DNA of 64,000 nt from Polyangiaceae bacterium (GCA_020633205.1 JACKEB010000010.1:434001-498000), one strand, 5' to 3'; counted from the first letter of the stretch, positions 1 to 9,450 are shown. Translations and numbers: made by a program. The notes: generated by a model from the letters alone, not told the origin.

Positions 1-1437
1 GAGCAGCCAACGGTAGAGATCCACCCCGCCAAGCCCCGGCATGCTGATGTCGCACACCACAGCGTCGAACTCACTCTGCTCCAGCACGCTGAGCGCTGCT
101 TCAACGGAGCCTGCAACTTCGATCTCGCAGTGCTGGTTCAGCGCGCGCTTGAAGGCCCTCAAGATCTGAGGCTCATCGTCCACCAGCAGGAAGCGAACGC
201 GCCGCCCCTCCGTCTGGCGCTCGCCGTTTTCGGCCGGCTCAGGCCGCGCAACGGTCAGTCCCGTCTCGAACGGCAGTTCCATCACGAAGCAGGCGCCTCC
301 GAGACTCGAATCTTCGACCCAGAGCTGACCGGAGTGGCGGCGCACATACTCGCGGCACAGCGCCAACCCCAACCCCAACCCCGCGGTTCGCGAAGTGAAA
401 AACGGCTCGAAGACGCGCTCCCGCATGTCCAGCGGAATACCGGGCCCTGAGTCCTCGACGCGCACCTGGACCCGCCCCGATAATTTCTGCGTGGCAATAC
501 GCACGACCCCCTGAGCACCGACCGCCTTTGCGGCGTTGTCCAGGAGGTTGACGAGCACCTGTAACAGCTTGCTGCGATCGGCAACCACCTGCTGCTTGAA
601 CTCGAAGCGTGTCTCGACGCTCGCGTGCAGCCGCATGGTACCGGCCAGCAGCCGGATGGCGGCGTTGATCACCTCCTCCAGCTGCACCGGTTGTGGGTCC
701 AATGGGCGCATCCGCGAGAACCGATGCATCTCGCGTACGATGTCCGCGATGCGCCGAACGCCCTCCAGGCTATCCTTGCACAGGGCGAGGAGCTCCCTCC
801 CCTCCTCGCCGTCCGCTTGATTCGCAAGGCGCTCCTCGAGCTGACCAAGATTCACCAACACGAAGTTTGCGGGATTGTTGATCTCGTGAGCGACCCCAGC
901 TGCGAGCTGACCAAGCGCCGCAAGGCGCTCAGACTGCTCCAGGCGCTGCTCCAGACGCAGGCTATGAGCTCGCTCCAGGGCAAGACCGATGACCCGCGCC
1001 AGCTCCGTTCCGACCAGAGCCTGCTGCTTGGAAATGTAGTCGGAGGCGCCAGCCTTCATCGCAGAGACGGCCAACCCCTCATCACCTCGCCCGGTGAGGA
1101 TGATCAACGGCAAGTCGCAGGCCGCGTAGCGCTCCCGCAGCATGCGCACCAGCTCGATGCCATCGGCCCCTGGCAGGCCGTAGTCGATCAATGCGCAGCT
1201 CGGCAGCTCCTGCTCACACTCGCTGATGGCTTCGTCCGCGGTGCTTGCCTCACGGATACGCAGAGCTAGGCCACCGATCAGCTCGGAGTACAACTCGCGG
1301 TCACCGGGGTTGTCATCGACGATGAGCACGGTGGAGCGTTGCGCTCGCGATGTGGGACCGCCCTCGGAGTCGGGGACTCGCATCCGGCTCTGGGACTGGG
1401 CCGGGTGCTCAGCGGTGTTGGACAGTGCGGCGGCCAT
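1..1437 (-). CDS. Hybrid sensor histidine kinase with two receiver domains (3' end beyond left edge)
   Basis: About 479 residues are visible; the stop codon lies left of the window. Order read from the minus strand: N-terminal receiver domain (VLIVDDNPGD start, phospho-acceptor Asp in ALIDYGLPG, conserved Lys in DYISK), a short linker, a HisKA-type dimerisation helix with the phospho-His in GVAHEINNP, an HATPase domain (N box LLDNAAKA, G1 DSGPGIP, G2 GLGLGLAL), and a second receiver domain (FLLVDDEPQ, acceptor Asp in VVCDISMPG) that runs off the edge. There is no transmembrane segment, so the protein is probably cytosolic and takes its input from another kinase through the first receiver. The start is the ATG at 1437; an in-frame ATG at 1383 is an alternative. 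The partner gene is not in the window. Confidence 0.9.
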   Translation of the reverse strand, partial: MAAALSNTAEHPAQSQSRMRVPDSEGGPTSRAQRSTVLIVDDNPGDRELYSELIGGLALRIREASTADEAISECEQELPSCALIDYGLPGADGIELVRMLRERYAACDLPLIILTGRGDEGLAVSAMKAGASDYISKQQALVGTELARVIGLALERAHSLRLEQRLEQSERLAALGQLAAGVAHEINNPANFVLVNLGQLEERLANQADGEEGRELLALCKDSLEGVRRIADIVREMHRFSRMRPLDPQPVQLEEVINAAIRLLAGTMRLHASVETRFEFKQQVVADRSKLLQVLVNLLDNAAKAVGAQGVVRIATQKLSGRVQVRVEDSGPGIPLDMRERVFEPFFTSRTAGLGLGLALCREYVRRHSGQLWVEDSSLGGACFVMELPFETGLTVARPEPAENGERQTEGRRVRFLLVDDEPQILRAFKRALNQHCEIEVAGSVEAALSVLEQSEFDAVVCDISMPGLGGVDLYRWLL

Positions 1438-1935
1438 GGCGTTGGGCCCAGCGAGCGTATCATGGGTGCGCGGGGTGAACTCAACTGGCTTTCTCTCACT
1501 CCTCGGCTGGCGCGGAATCGATACCGCGCGGAGACTCGTCTGGCTGACCGTGGGAGATGGAACTCGGCGGCCTTGGCCCATGCTCGCTGAAGCGGGGCCA
1601 GGTTGATTGGGGTCGGGGTGTCTACTGCGCTTGGCTTTCACAGCATGTTTCGACTGCGGCGGTGCTCACGCCGCTTCTTCATGACTCTGGATCGTTCGGC
1701 ACCGCAGCCACTTTCGAGAAGCATCTTCTAGCGATCGCGACCAGGCTGACCGAAGAATTAAGGCGTCGACGCGCGAAACAGCGATCGGTTTTGCGCTTTG
1801 TAGAGTTATTCCGGTTCCTGCTCGCAACCGTTGCGTGTGCGCCGTCCCAACTCAGGGGGTGGCCATTTTCGCCAGCCCTGAACTGCGGTGCGCAATCCAA
1901 GCTGTCTCCGGCTGGCGCGAAGTGTCACCGAGTCA
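1438..1935. other. Intergenic region, no supported gene
   Basis: Roughly 500 bp lie between the stop of the diheme cytochrome gene and the start of the hybrid kinase, both on the minus strand. Open frames here are short and show no recognisable domain. The kinase promoter should lie in this stretch, but I see no convincing -35/-10 pair or operator. Base composition is slightly more A+T-rich around 1720-1830 than in the flanking genes, as expected for non-coding DNA. Confidence 0.5.
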
Positions 1936-3045
1936 CTATTGCGATGGGAGACTCAGGATGAGTTGCGCGATGGCATCTTGCCCCGGCTGGTTCACCAGCT
2001 CGGTTCCCAGCGGAGGCATGGCCTCCAGGTCCCGGAGCCCGCTCCGCACCCAAAGCTGGCTCTGCGCCGGTTGTCCGGGAACCACGATGATGGTCGTCCC
2101 ACCGATCGTGTGCTTGGCCGGTACCCCCGGAGCACTCGCGGCGAAGTCCGTCTGGGCGAAGGACGTGTCGCTGCTTCGCAACCCCAGGTGCAGTCCAAGC
2201 TTCTGCCCGAGCGGATGCTCTGCTCGGTGGCAGTGCCCGCAGTTTCCGTGAAGATACCCGAGCCCCGAAGCTTGCTCGCTAGTCCCTGGCGCGTGGTACT
2301 CCGCAGGTGGCGCAGCGTTGAACGCCCCGGTAGCGGCGAAGCGCTGTAGCTCGCTCTGGCTTCCGGCGGTCGAAAGCTGCACCAAGCTCAAGCCCAGGAA
2401 GTAGTCATGAGAGTTCGTGTGGCACTCTAGACACTGCGACTCCGAAGGTACGTCATGCGCCGTCCCGGACGCGTTCTCGAGGCCCTGGGGCGCCACGTCG
2501 GCGTCGCTCCCATCCGGCCGCCAAATGTACGCCACCGTGTCGAACCCGGCGACGGTCTTCTTCACGATGCGCGTCTCGATCAGCTTTCCATCGCGCTCGA
2601 ACTGCTTCCACGCCGTAGCGCCAACCGGGAATACCCAGTGGTCAGGATCCGACACGTCGATTGTGGTTCCCGGAGGCAACATAAAGTAGCGGGTCTTCAC
2701 GCTGCCATCGGACCACAGCGGATACTGCACCCCGTAGGTCACGACGCCCTCCGCCAACTCACGCGTGCCGATATCCCTGTAGAGACCAGTCTCCGACAGC
2801 AGCTGCGGGCCCTGGTAGTCGCCACCCGTGCCCCCCGTCGGCGTCGTTCCTGCGCTGCCTCCCACCTCGGCTCCGCCAGCGCCAGCTCCAGCCGCACCGG
2901 CCATCGCCCCAGCACCGCCGACCAGCGAGCCGCCAAACCCCGCGCTGCCGCCGGTCCCTGACGCCCCGGGTGTGGCTTCGCCGCCACTGCAGGCGCCGAG
3001 CACCAGGCTCATCAGCCAAGCCGCCGCTGGTATCTGCTTCCGCAT
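1936..3045 (-). CDS. Diheme c-type cytochrome lipoprotein (SO2930-like family)
   Basis: 369 residues. The signal peptide ends in a lipobox (VLGAC, Cys 19), followed by a Gly/Ala/Ser-rich linker to about residue 75. The body carries the YPLWSDGSVKTRYFMLPPG region typical of SO2930-like diheme cytochromes, then two haem-attachment motifs, CLECH (205-209) and CGHCH (269-273). It should be an outer-membrane- or periplasm-anchored electron carrier. It is the last gene of the minus-strand copper operon, 11 bp after the TolC-type gene. A role in oxidising or reducing copper beside the multicopper oxidase is inferred from this position; the electron partners are unknown. Confidence 0.85.
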   Translation of the reverse strand: MRKQIPAAAWLMSLVLGACSGGEATPGASGTGGSAGFGGSLVGGAGAMAGAAGAGAGGAEVGGSAGTTPTGGTGGDYQGPQLLSETGLYRDIGTRELAEGVVTYGVQYPLWSDGSVKTRYFMLPPGTTIDVSDPDHWVFPVGATAWKQFERDGKLIETRIVKKTVAGFDTVAYIWRPDGSDADVAPQGLENASGTAHDVPSESQCLECHTNSHDYFLGLSLVQLSTAGSQSELQRFAATGAFNAAPPAEYHAPGTSEQASGLGYLHGNCGHCHRAEHPLGQKLGLHLGLRSSDTSFAQTDFAASAPGVPAKHTIGGTTIIVVPGQPAQSQLWVRSGLRDLEAMPPLGTELVNQPGQDAIAQLILSLPSQ

Positions 3046-3056
3046 GGTAATGTCGT

Positions 3057-4475
3057 TCAGTGTCCTGAGTGGCTCGGGGCTGGGTCGCTTGGGGCACTGC
3101 CCATGGACTTCCTGGGGGAGAGGGATAGCGTCGGGAGCCCCCCAGCAAGCAACTGTTCCAGCTCGGAGTGTAGCATCCAGTAGCTGCCGAGCGCTCGCAC
3201 CGCCCGAACGCCCGCCGCAAACTCCGCCCTGCGAGCCGCCATCAACTCGAACACCCCGACACTCATCGCGTTGTACGCGAGCAACGTCTCGGCTGAGATC
3301 TTGCGGCGTAGCGGCAGCACCACGTCCTGGTAGTGACGTGCGAGATCACGAGCCAGCGCGAGCTGCGCGCGCACTCGGCGAACTGCCGAACGAACATCCG
3401 CCGCGGTAGCGCTGCTGTCTGCCCGAGCGCGCCGGCGCTCGCTCTCGGCTCGCCCCAGTGCGCCTTGGCCTTGATCGAACAACGGGATCTCCAAATGGAC
3501 CGCCGGTCCGACGCCCCACTCATCATCCTGACGCTCGACACCGACGCCAGCGCTCACATCCGGTAGCGCGCCGCTCAGTCGAGCCGCATTGGATTTCCCA
3601 GTCGCTTCCGCGTAGCGCGCGCGACCGACGCTCAGCTCCACACTGGCTTCGAGTGCAGCTTTCTCCGCCGCAGGTTCGCTCAGGCGCTCGGCGGCGGAAG
3701 GCGGAGGCAGCGCGGGCAGCTGCCCACGCACTTGAAAGTCGGTTCCCAGTTGCCAAAAGCCGAGTAGGCGCCCGAGCTCGAGCTTCGCGCCGCGCTCGCC
3801 AAGCTCGGCCTCAGCCACGGCTAGCCGCGCTTCTTCGTACGCCGCTTGCTCCGTCGCGAGCTCCAAGTCGTTCAGGTTGCCCGCCTCATGCAGGCGCTTC
3901 GCCGCCACATAACTGGCGTTGCTTGCACCCGTTTGCTTGCGCAACAACCCGAGGACGCTGCGCTCGATTTGAAACTGGATCACCGCGCGCCGCACCCCGT
4001 AGCTCAGGTCGAGCGTCGCTCCGAGGACTTCGAGCCGCGCGCGGTCGAGGCCCGCATCAGCGGCGTCGGTGCGACTCGGAAGCGTGAGCAAACGTGTCAG
4101 GCTCATCGTCACATCGAACTTGAGTTCGGGATCGCTTTCGTTGCCGTAGAACGTAGCGTCGGCACCCAAGCGAGGATTGGGCAGCTTCCATGCGGATACT
4201 AAATCCGCACGCGCCATTCCGATGCGCTCGAACTCCGCCTGTATCCGAGGGTTGTTCAAGAGCGCGATTTGCACCGCTGCTTCTTGATCTAGGGGCTGCT
4301 TGACCAGCTCCCGGATGCGCTGCTCCGCTGCTTTGGTCCCGTCGAGATGGTACCAGCGCACCTCCTTTCCGGTGCGCGTTCGAACGTCTTGCTTGAGGTC
4401 GCCGTAGCCCGCTTGCTGAGACACGCAGCCCACCAGGGACAGGCAGCTCAAGAGCACTGTGAGTGCACGCTTCAC
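3057..4475 (-). CDS. TolC-family outer-membrane efflux lipoprotein (CusC-like)
   Basis: 472 residues, the usual length for TolC/CusC-type outer-membrane factors. The N-terminus is a lipoprotein signal (LSLVGC, Cys 17). Two repeated halves of long amphipathic helices follow, beginning with the typical LDQEAAVQIALLNNPRIQAEFERIG-type region (here about residues 60-85). Such proteins form the trimeric outer-membrane channel of tripartite pumps. The ATG overlaps the stop of the upstream His/Met-rich lipoprotein gene (ATGA at 4472-4475), so translation is probably coupled. No RND pump or membrane-fusion gene lies in the island, so the inner-membrane partner must be elsewhere. Copper as substrate is inferred from the neighbours. 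Confidence 0.88.
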   Translation of the reverse strand: MKRALTVLLSCLSLVGCVSQQAGYGDLKQDVRTRTGKEVRWYHLDGTKAAEQRIRELVKQPLDQEAAVQIALLNNPRIQAEFERIGMARADLVSAWKLPNPRLGADATFYGNESDPELKFDVTMSLTRLLTLPSRTDAADAGLDRARLEVLGATLDLSYGVRRAVIQFQIERSVLGLLRKQTGASNASYVAAKRLHEAGNLNDLELATEQAAYEEARLAVAEAELGERGAKLELGRLLGFWQLGTDFQVRGQLPALPPPSAAERLSEPAAEKAALEASVELSVGRARYAEATGKSNAARLSGALPDVSAGVGVERQDDEWGVGPAVHLEIPLFDQGQGALGRAESERRRARADSSATAADVRSAVRRVRAQLALARDLARHYQDVVLPLRRKISAETLLAYNAMSVGVFELMAARRAEFAAGVRAVRALGSYWMLHSELEQLLAGGLPTLSLSPRKSMGSAPSDPAPSHSGH

Positions 4476-4906
4476 TTCGCTCCTCCATGGGCGGCTGGTG
4501 CGGCGTCGCCAGGTGTCGGGGAGTGAGTCTCATGCCCGCTAGCATCCGGCGTGGAACCAGCGGTTTCCGGCGTGGGCTTGGCGGAGGACGCAGGCTGCGC
4601 AGTGGAGGATGGCGCAGCGGTTGAAGATGGCTGCGCGGTTGAAGATGGCACAGCGTGGCCACCATGCATGTGATGCTGGTGCCCTTCTGCGTCCCCCCCG
4701 CGGAGCTCTGGATACGCCACAAACGGGTCGAAGTCCTCGGCGAGGGCGCTCGGCGGCGGTTGCTCCTCACGGATTGCTGCGCTGGGGTCAGCCGCGCTCC
4801 CTGACACCACCGGCAGCTGCGAACTCGAGCACCCCGAGACGACCAAGCTCATCCCAAGCCAAGAGGCAGCTTGCACTGCCGCACGGAATCCGATTCCGGG
4901 CCTCAT
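4472..4906 (-). CDS. His/Met-rich small lipoprotein of the copper operon
   Basis: 144 residues from the ATG at 4906, which overlaps the multicopper oxidase stop (ATGA at 4903-4906). A start further upstream is possible but would overlap the oxidase gene more. The signal peptide ends in LVVSGC. The mature part is low-complexity Ser/Ala/Pro/Thr with a His/Met cluster (GHQHHMHGGH) and more His toward the C-terminus, which suggests copper binding. The PSSTAQPSSTAAPSSTAQ stretch is built from near-identical short repeats. I do not recognise a named family. Its place between the oxidase and the TolC gene suggests a periplasmic copper buffer or chaperone. Confidence 0.7.
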   Translation of the reverse strand: MRPGIGFRAAVQAASWLGMSLVVSGCSSSQLPVVSGSAADPSAAIREEQPPPSALAEDFDPFVAYPELRGGDAEGHQHHMHGGHAVPSSTAQPSSTAAPSSTAQPASSAKPTPETAGSTPDASGHETHSPTPGDAAPAAHGGAK

Positions 4907-6237
4907 TTCTTGATCCCGTCTCGGCGTAGCTCGTCCAAGCTGGCTGGTCTCGCCTGGGTTCCAGCGGGCAACACGTACCACCCGGGGTCTTTGTCGTAGG
5001 AGGCGAGGTCGTCCCGCACCTTGAGGATCGTGAACATGCCGCCCATCGTGATGTAGTCGTAAGGTCCCTTGCCACCGACCATTGGGATGCTGTTCTTCGG
5101 CACAGGCATGCCCATCGTGCCCATATCCCCCATGCCGTCTTGCCCCATCGTCATGTAGCCCGGCGAGACCTTGCCCGCGCGCTTGTCCAGGTCGCCCTTC
5201 TTCACTCCAACCAAGCTCGGAACGCCGTGCCCCATCTGGTTCATCACGTGGTGGGTCATGTGGCAGTGCATGGCCCAGTCCCCGGGGGCGTCTGCAATGA
5301 ACTCGACGTCACGGGTCGCGCCGGTCGGCACCAAGACGGTGGTCTGGGGCGTCTGAGCCTCTACCGGGATCTGCCCACCGTCGGTAGCCACTACCTTGAA
5401 ATGGAATCCGTGTAGGTGGATCGGATGATGATCCATCGCGCTCAAGTTGCCGAAGCGGATGCGCACTCGATCCCCAGTCTTCACGACCAGTGGCTGCGTG
5501 CCAGGGTAACAACGAGCGTTCATCGTCAACACGTTGAAGTCGCTCATGGCGTTGGGATCAGGGCGCTTGCGCCCAGGCTTGATCGCCCACTCCGAGAGCA
5601 TGATGGCGAAGTCTCTATCCACGCGGTAACCTGTGCTTGGCTTGCGAGGGTGTACGACGATCATGCCGATCATGCCCATCGCCATCTGGGTCATCTCGTC
5701 GTGGTGAGAGTGGTACATGAAGGTGCCGTGCTGACGGAACGTCCACTCGTAGCGGAACGTCTCCCCCGGCTTGATCGCCGCCTGATTCAGCCCACCGACT
5801 CCATCCATGCCATTCGGCAAATACACACCGTGCCAGTGCACCGTGGTCGGGGCCGATAGGCGATTGGTGACGTAGATGCGCACCCGGTCGCCTTCCACCG
5901 CCTCGATCGTCGGCCCGTGCACGCGACCGTTGTAGCCCCAGCACTTCGCCTTCAGCCCCGGCGCGAACTCGTGCTCGACTTCCTCGGCGATCAGGTGGAA
6001 GACCTTCACACCGTCCACGATGGTCCACGGCAGCGCCGCGCCGTTCGGTGTGATGACTGGCTTGTAGTCCTTGCCTGGCTGCCCCGGAGCTTGCGCTTGC
6101 TCCGGGCCGCCACTGTAGGACCGCTCCCAGCCTCCGCCGCGTGCATCGAGCTGCGATGCCTTGCTGGCGCGACTCACAAGGGCTGCGCCCCCCAGGGCGG
6201 CAGCGCCACTGACGAGGAGTTTTCGTCGACTGACCAT
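4903..6237 (-). CDS. Multicopper oxidase, Tat-exported (CopA/CueO-like)
   Basis: 444 residues from the ATG at 6237, preceded by AGGA at a good distance; this start puts the twin-arginine motif (SRRKLL) at residues 4-9. Copper ligand motifs are complete and in order: HWHG (134-137), YHSHHD (175-180), HPIHLHG (271-277) and HCHMTHH (324-330, with Met further on for the type-1 site). A Met/Gly-rich stretch (MGQDGMGDMGTMGMP) near the C-terminus resembles the Met-rich inserts of cuprous oxidases. The enzyme should oxidise Cu(I) in the periplasm using O2. It is the first gene of a four-gene minus-strand operon divergent from a copper P-type ATPase. An open frame continues upstream to 6288 but would lack the signal at its N-terminus. 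Confidence 0.93.
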   Translation of the reverse strand: MVSRRKLLVSGAAALGGAALVSRASKASQLDARGGGWERSYSGGPEQAQAPGQPGKDYKPVITPNGAALPWTIVDGVKVFHLIAEEVEHEFAPGLKAKCWGYNGRVHGPTIEAVEGDRVRIYVTNRLSAPTTVHWHGVYLPNGMDGVGGLNQAAIKPGETFRYEWTFRQHGTFMYHSHHDEMTQMAMGMIGMIVVHPRKPSTGYRVDRDFAIMLSEWAIKPGRKRPDPNAMSDFNVLTMNARCYPGTQPLVVKTGDRVRIRFGNLSAMDHHPIHLHGFHFKVVATDGGQIPVEAQTPQTTVLVPTGATRDVEFIADAPGDWAMHCHMTHHVMNQMGHGVPSLVGVKKGDLDKRAGKVSPGYMTMGQDGMGDMGTMGMPVPKNSIPMVGGKGPYDYITMGGMFTILKVRDDLASYDKDPGWYVLPAGTQARPASLDELRRDGIKK

Positions 6238-6544
6238 GCACGCTTCCTCGTCAGATCCGGCGCCGCCGTCAACTAGCGACATTGCCACGCTGAGGCGTCG
6301 ATCCCGCAGCGATCGTGCTGATCCGCAGCAAACTCAGCCCAAAACCAACCCTGGACCAAACCACAGACCTTGGCTCCGTTTTCTGCCAACCCTGTTGTTT
6401 CATACGGGCTCCTCCAGGCATTGTCAGGCCGCATTGCTGATGCATGCTGAGCGGCGTCCCGCAGGTCGTGCGCGAACCCGCACAGGACCAACAGAGAAAT
6501 CCCGCCGGCAATCCGGCGCGAATTTCGCAGGTGGATCCGTGGAA
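6238..6544. promoter_or_regulatory. Divergent promoter region of the copper island
   Basis: About 307 bp separate the multicopper oxidase start and the copper ATPase start. Both promoters should be here. A small perfect inverted repeat (CGCCGG-CAAT-CCGGCG, 6503-6518) lies 27 bp upstream of the ATPase start and may fold in its leader. I see no clear CueR-type or CopY-type operator, and no regulator gene is adjacent, so the regulator is unknown. Confidence 0.45.
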
Positions 6545-8983
6545 ATGAACGCCAAGCACTCGTGTTGTCACTCACCCCCTGCCCTCGAGCCCGAGGCGCC
6601 CCCGAAGCCGTGCTGCAAGAGTAAGCACAACACACGCTCCGCGGAGCCGTTGGTCGAGGCCGAAGCGCCGCACCAGAGCGAGCACACCCCAGCTTGCGAG
6701 CACCACGCCAAGAAGGCGGAAGCGCATCAGCACCACGGGCCGGCCTGCCACGCGGACCGAGCCCTGGTGTCAGCTCCCGAGCCAGCTCCAGATGCTTCCG
6801 CGGGGCACTGTTGTCACACGCACACCCCGCAAAAGCCGAAGTCGGCGGCCGAGGCCGCTCGCCTAGCTGACGTCGAGCACATCTGTCCCATGCACCCCGA
6901 GGTGCGCCAAATGGGGCCCGGCACCTGTCCCAAATGCGGCATGGCACTTGAGCCCGTCGCGTTCAGCCTGAGCGACGAAGAGGACCCGGAGCTCGTGGAC
7001 ATGCGGCGGCGCTTCTGGCTGAGCTTGGTGTTCTCCGTGCCGCTGCTCGTGCTCGCCATGGGGCCGATGTTGATTCCGAGTCTCAGCCACAGCGCGCCCA
7101 CATTATTTTCCCCATGGATTCAGCTAGCGTTGGCTACCCCCGTCGTGCTCTGGGCCGGTGCGCCGTTCTTCCAGCGCGGCTGGCAAAGCGTGCGTTCGCG
7201 CCATCTGAATATGTTCACGCTGATTGCCCTGGGTACCGGGTCCGCATTCGTGTTCAGCGCGCTGACGACGCTCGTCCCTGGGCTCTTCCCGGATTCCATC
7301 CGTGACGAGCACGGTATGTTGCCGGTCTACTTCGAGTCCGCGGCGGTGATCATCAGCCTTGTGTTGTTGGGGCAGGTGCTCGAGCTCCGGGCGCGTCAGC
7401 GCACAGGCGCCGCGATTCGTGAGTTGCTCGAGCTCGCCCCCAGCACCGCCGTCCGCATCAGCAAGCAGGGCGTGGACGAAGAAGTCGAGATCAGCGAAAT
7501 CACTCACGGCGATCGCCTGCGAGTGCGCCCCGGCGAGAAGCTGCCGGTCGACGGCGTCGTCGAGAGCGGCAAGAGCCAAATCGACGAGTCGATGCTCACT
7601 GGCGAGCCAATCCCCGTGCTGAAGTCGGCAGGCGACAGCGTGGTCGCCGGCACTCTCAACGGGCAGGGCGCGCTCGTCATCGAGGCCACCGCGGTGGGTT
7701 CTGAGACGCTCTTGAGCCGCATCGTCCAGCTAGTGGGTGATGCGCAGCGCAGTCGCGCTCCCAGTCAAAAGCTCGCAGACTCCGTTGCCGCGTGGTTTGT
7801 CCCGGGCGTCGTCGCGGTCAGCGTAGCCACGTTCGTGCTCTGGTTCTTCTTCGGGCCGGATCCGCATTTCACCCACGCCATCGTGAACGCGGTGGCGGTG
7901 CTGATCATCGCCTGCCCGTGTGCCCTGGGCCTGGCAACTCCCACGTCGATCACCGTGGCGATGGGGCGCGGCGCGCACCTGGGTGTGTTGTTCAAGAACG
8001 CCGAGTCGCTGGAGGCGCTCGCTCAGATCGATACGTTGGTGGTCGACAAGACAGGCACGCTCACCGAAGGCAAGCCTCGCCTGCACGATCTGCAGCTCGC
8101 AGATAGCTTCGCAGAAGCGGATGTCCTACGCTGGGCCGCTAGCCTCGAACGCGAGAGCGAGCATCCCCTGTCTCGGGCGGTACTTGCTGAAGCCGAGGAG
8201 CGAAACCTCGAGCTCTTCAACGCGCAAGACTTCGAGGCGGTCCTCGGGCGCGGCGTGTCCGGTCGAGTCGATGGGCGTGCGGTACTCGTCGGAAACGTGG
8301 AGTTTCTGCGGGAGCGCGACATCGATCCCGGCGCGCTGATCGAGGCCGCCGAGCGCAAGCAAACCGATGGGCGGGGCGCGCTGTTCGTTGCCGTGGACGG
8401 GCGCGCTGCAGGTGTGCTCCTGGTCGAGGATCCCATCAAGCAGAGCTCGGCTGAGGCGGTGCGGGTGCTCCAGGAACGCGGCGTGCGGGTCGTGATGCTC
8501 ACCGGGGACAACGAGCGCACCGCGAAAGCCGTTGCCGCACGGCTAGGCATCGAAGAGGTTCACGCGGACGCCCGCCCAGAAGACAAGCAGCGCGTGGTGT
8601 CGGAGCTGCAGCAGAGCGGCCGCGTCGTCGCGATGGCCGGCGACGGAGTCAACGACGCCCCGGCTTTGGCTCGCGCGAACGTCGGCATCGCCATGGGCAC
8701 CGGAACCGGCGTGGCAATCGAGAGCGCCGGAGTCACTCTGGTGAAGAGCGACCTCTCAGCGATTCAGCGCGCGATCGCCCTGTCCAAGGCGACCCGGCGC
8801 AACATCCGCCAGAACCTGTGGTTCGCGTTCGGATACAACAGCATCGGCGTGCCGCTGGCCGCCGGGATCCTGTTTCCGTTCTTCGGGCTCCTGCTGTCTC
8901 CCATGCTGGCAGGCGCCGCCATGAGCCTCAGCTCCGTCAGCGTCATCACGAACGCGCTTCGGCTGCGCCGCGCTCATGTCTGA
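6545..8983 (+). CDS. Copper-translocating P1B-type ATPase
   Basis: 812 residues from the ATG at 6545; the frame is open further upstream but that part is unlike the family. The N-terminus is a Cys/His-rich tail (CCHS, PCCKSKH, HCCHTH), followed by a heavy-metal-binding domain with CPMHP and CPKCGM in place of the usual ferredoxin-like CxxC domains. The catalytic core has the MLTGEP actuator motif, the CPC metal site (IIACPCALGLATP), the phosphorylation site DKTGTLTEGKP, the SEHPLSRAV nucleotide-binding motif and the hinge AGDGVNDAPAL. It exports cytosolic copper to the periplasm, where the divergently encoded oxidase and cytochrome act. A strong terminator follows. Confidence 0.95.
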   Translation: MNAKHSCCHSPPALEPEAPPKPCCKSKHNTRSAEPLVEAEAPHQSEHTPACEHHAKKAEAHQHHGPACHADRALVSAPEPAPDASAGHCCHTHTPQKPKSAAEAARLADVEHICPMHPEVRQMGPGTCPKCGMALEPVAFSLSDEEDPELVDMRRRFWLSLVFSVPLLVLAMGPMLIPSLSHSAPTLFSPWIQLALATPVVLWAGAPFFQRGWQSVRSRHLNMFTLIALGTGSAFVFSALTTLVPGLFPDSIRDEHGMLPVYFESAAVIISLVLLGQVLELRARQRTGAAIRELLELAPSTAVRISKQGVDEEVEISEITHGDRLRVRPGEKLPVDGVVESGKSQIDESMLTGEPIPVLKSAGDSVVAGTLNGQGALVIEATAVGSETLLSRIVQLVGDAQRSRAPSQKLADSVAAWFVPGVVAVSVATFVLWFFFGPDPHFTHAIVNAVAVLIIACPCALGLATPTSITVAMGRGAHLGVLFKNAESLEALAQIDTLVVDKTGTLTEGKPRLHDLQLADSFAEADVLRWAASLERESEHPLSRAVLAEAEERNLELFNAQDFEAVLGRGVSGRVDGRAVLVGNVEFLRERDIDPGALIEAAERKQTDGRGALFVAVDGRAAGVLLVEDPIKQSSAEAVRVLQERGVRVVMLTGDNERTAKAVAARLGIEEVHADARPEDKQRVVSELQQSGRVVAMAGDGVNDAPALARANVGIAMGTGTGVAIESAGVTLVKSDLSAIQRAIALSKATRRNIRQNLWFAFGYNSIGVPLAAGILFPFFGLLLSPMLAGAAMSLSSVSVITNALRLRRAHV

Positions 8984-9017
8984 GTCAGCGCGACGTGAGT
9001 CCTGAGTAACGAGCAAC

Positions 9018-9056
9018 CGAGCGAGGCACCATTTCAGTGCCTCGCTCGATTTCTTT
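9018..9056 (+). terminator. Rho-independent terminator after the copper ATPase gene
   Basis: A perfect 12-bp stem (CGAGCGAGGCAC pairing with GTGCCTCGCTCG) with a 7-nt loop (9030-9036) is followed by ATTTCTTTTT. It lies 35 bp past the ATPase stop codon. The G-tract GGGGGGAGAG follows directly; see the dispersed motif in the findings. Confidence 0.9.
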
Positions 9057-9081
9057 TTGGGGGGAGAGTAGCGACGGTGCG

Positions 9082-9450
9082 TTACTCGGCCGGCACGGGT
9101 GTCACCTCACGCTGGGTGCGTCGCACGCCCACGGCAACCACCAGCCATACCAGCGTGAGCATGCCAGCCCCGAACGTGATCGGAGAAAGGCTCTCCCCGT
9201 AGCCCTCCATTGGAATCCTCGCGGAACCGTCCCAGTCCTTGAGGCCGGAGACGTAATAGAACACCGTGGAGAGGTCCATGGCCATGGCGGTGAGGCTCGC
9301 GAAGCAGGTCGCGGTGCTCAAAGCGCGAATCAAGACCAGGCGCCGCTCCGAAGGATTCACGCTGAAGAGCACCGCGTTGATCAAGGCCGCCATGCTAAGC
9401 GCCAGTACCACCCACATGCCCCAGCCACCCGCACGGAAAAAGTCCACCAT
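9082..9450 (-). CDS. Small integral membrane protein of unknown function
   Basis: 122 residues from the ATG at 9450, which has a strong GGAGG ribosome site 6 nt upstream (CTTGGAGGCAGAC); the open frame runs on upstream to 9717 but lacks such a site. Three or four hydrophobic segments are visible: MWVVLALSMAALINAVLF, an Ala/Thr-rich helix around ALSTATCFASLTAMAMDL, and ITFGAGMLTLVWLVVAVGV. The N-terminus (FFRAGGWGMWVVL) resembles the first helix of MotA/TolQ/ExbB proteins, but the protein is far shorter and the likeness is weak. It is divergent from the ECF sigma factor gene, so it may belong to that regulon. Confidence 0.65.
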   Translation of the reverse strand: MVDFFRAGGWGMWVVLALSMAALINAVLFSVNPSERRLVLIRALSTATCFASLTAMAMDLSTVFYYVSGLKDWDGSARIPMEGYGESLSPITFGAGMLTLVWLVVAVGVRRTQREVTPVPAE

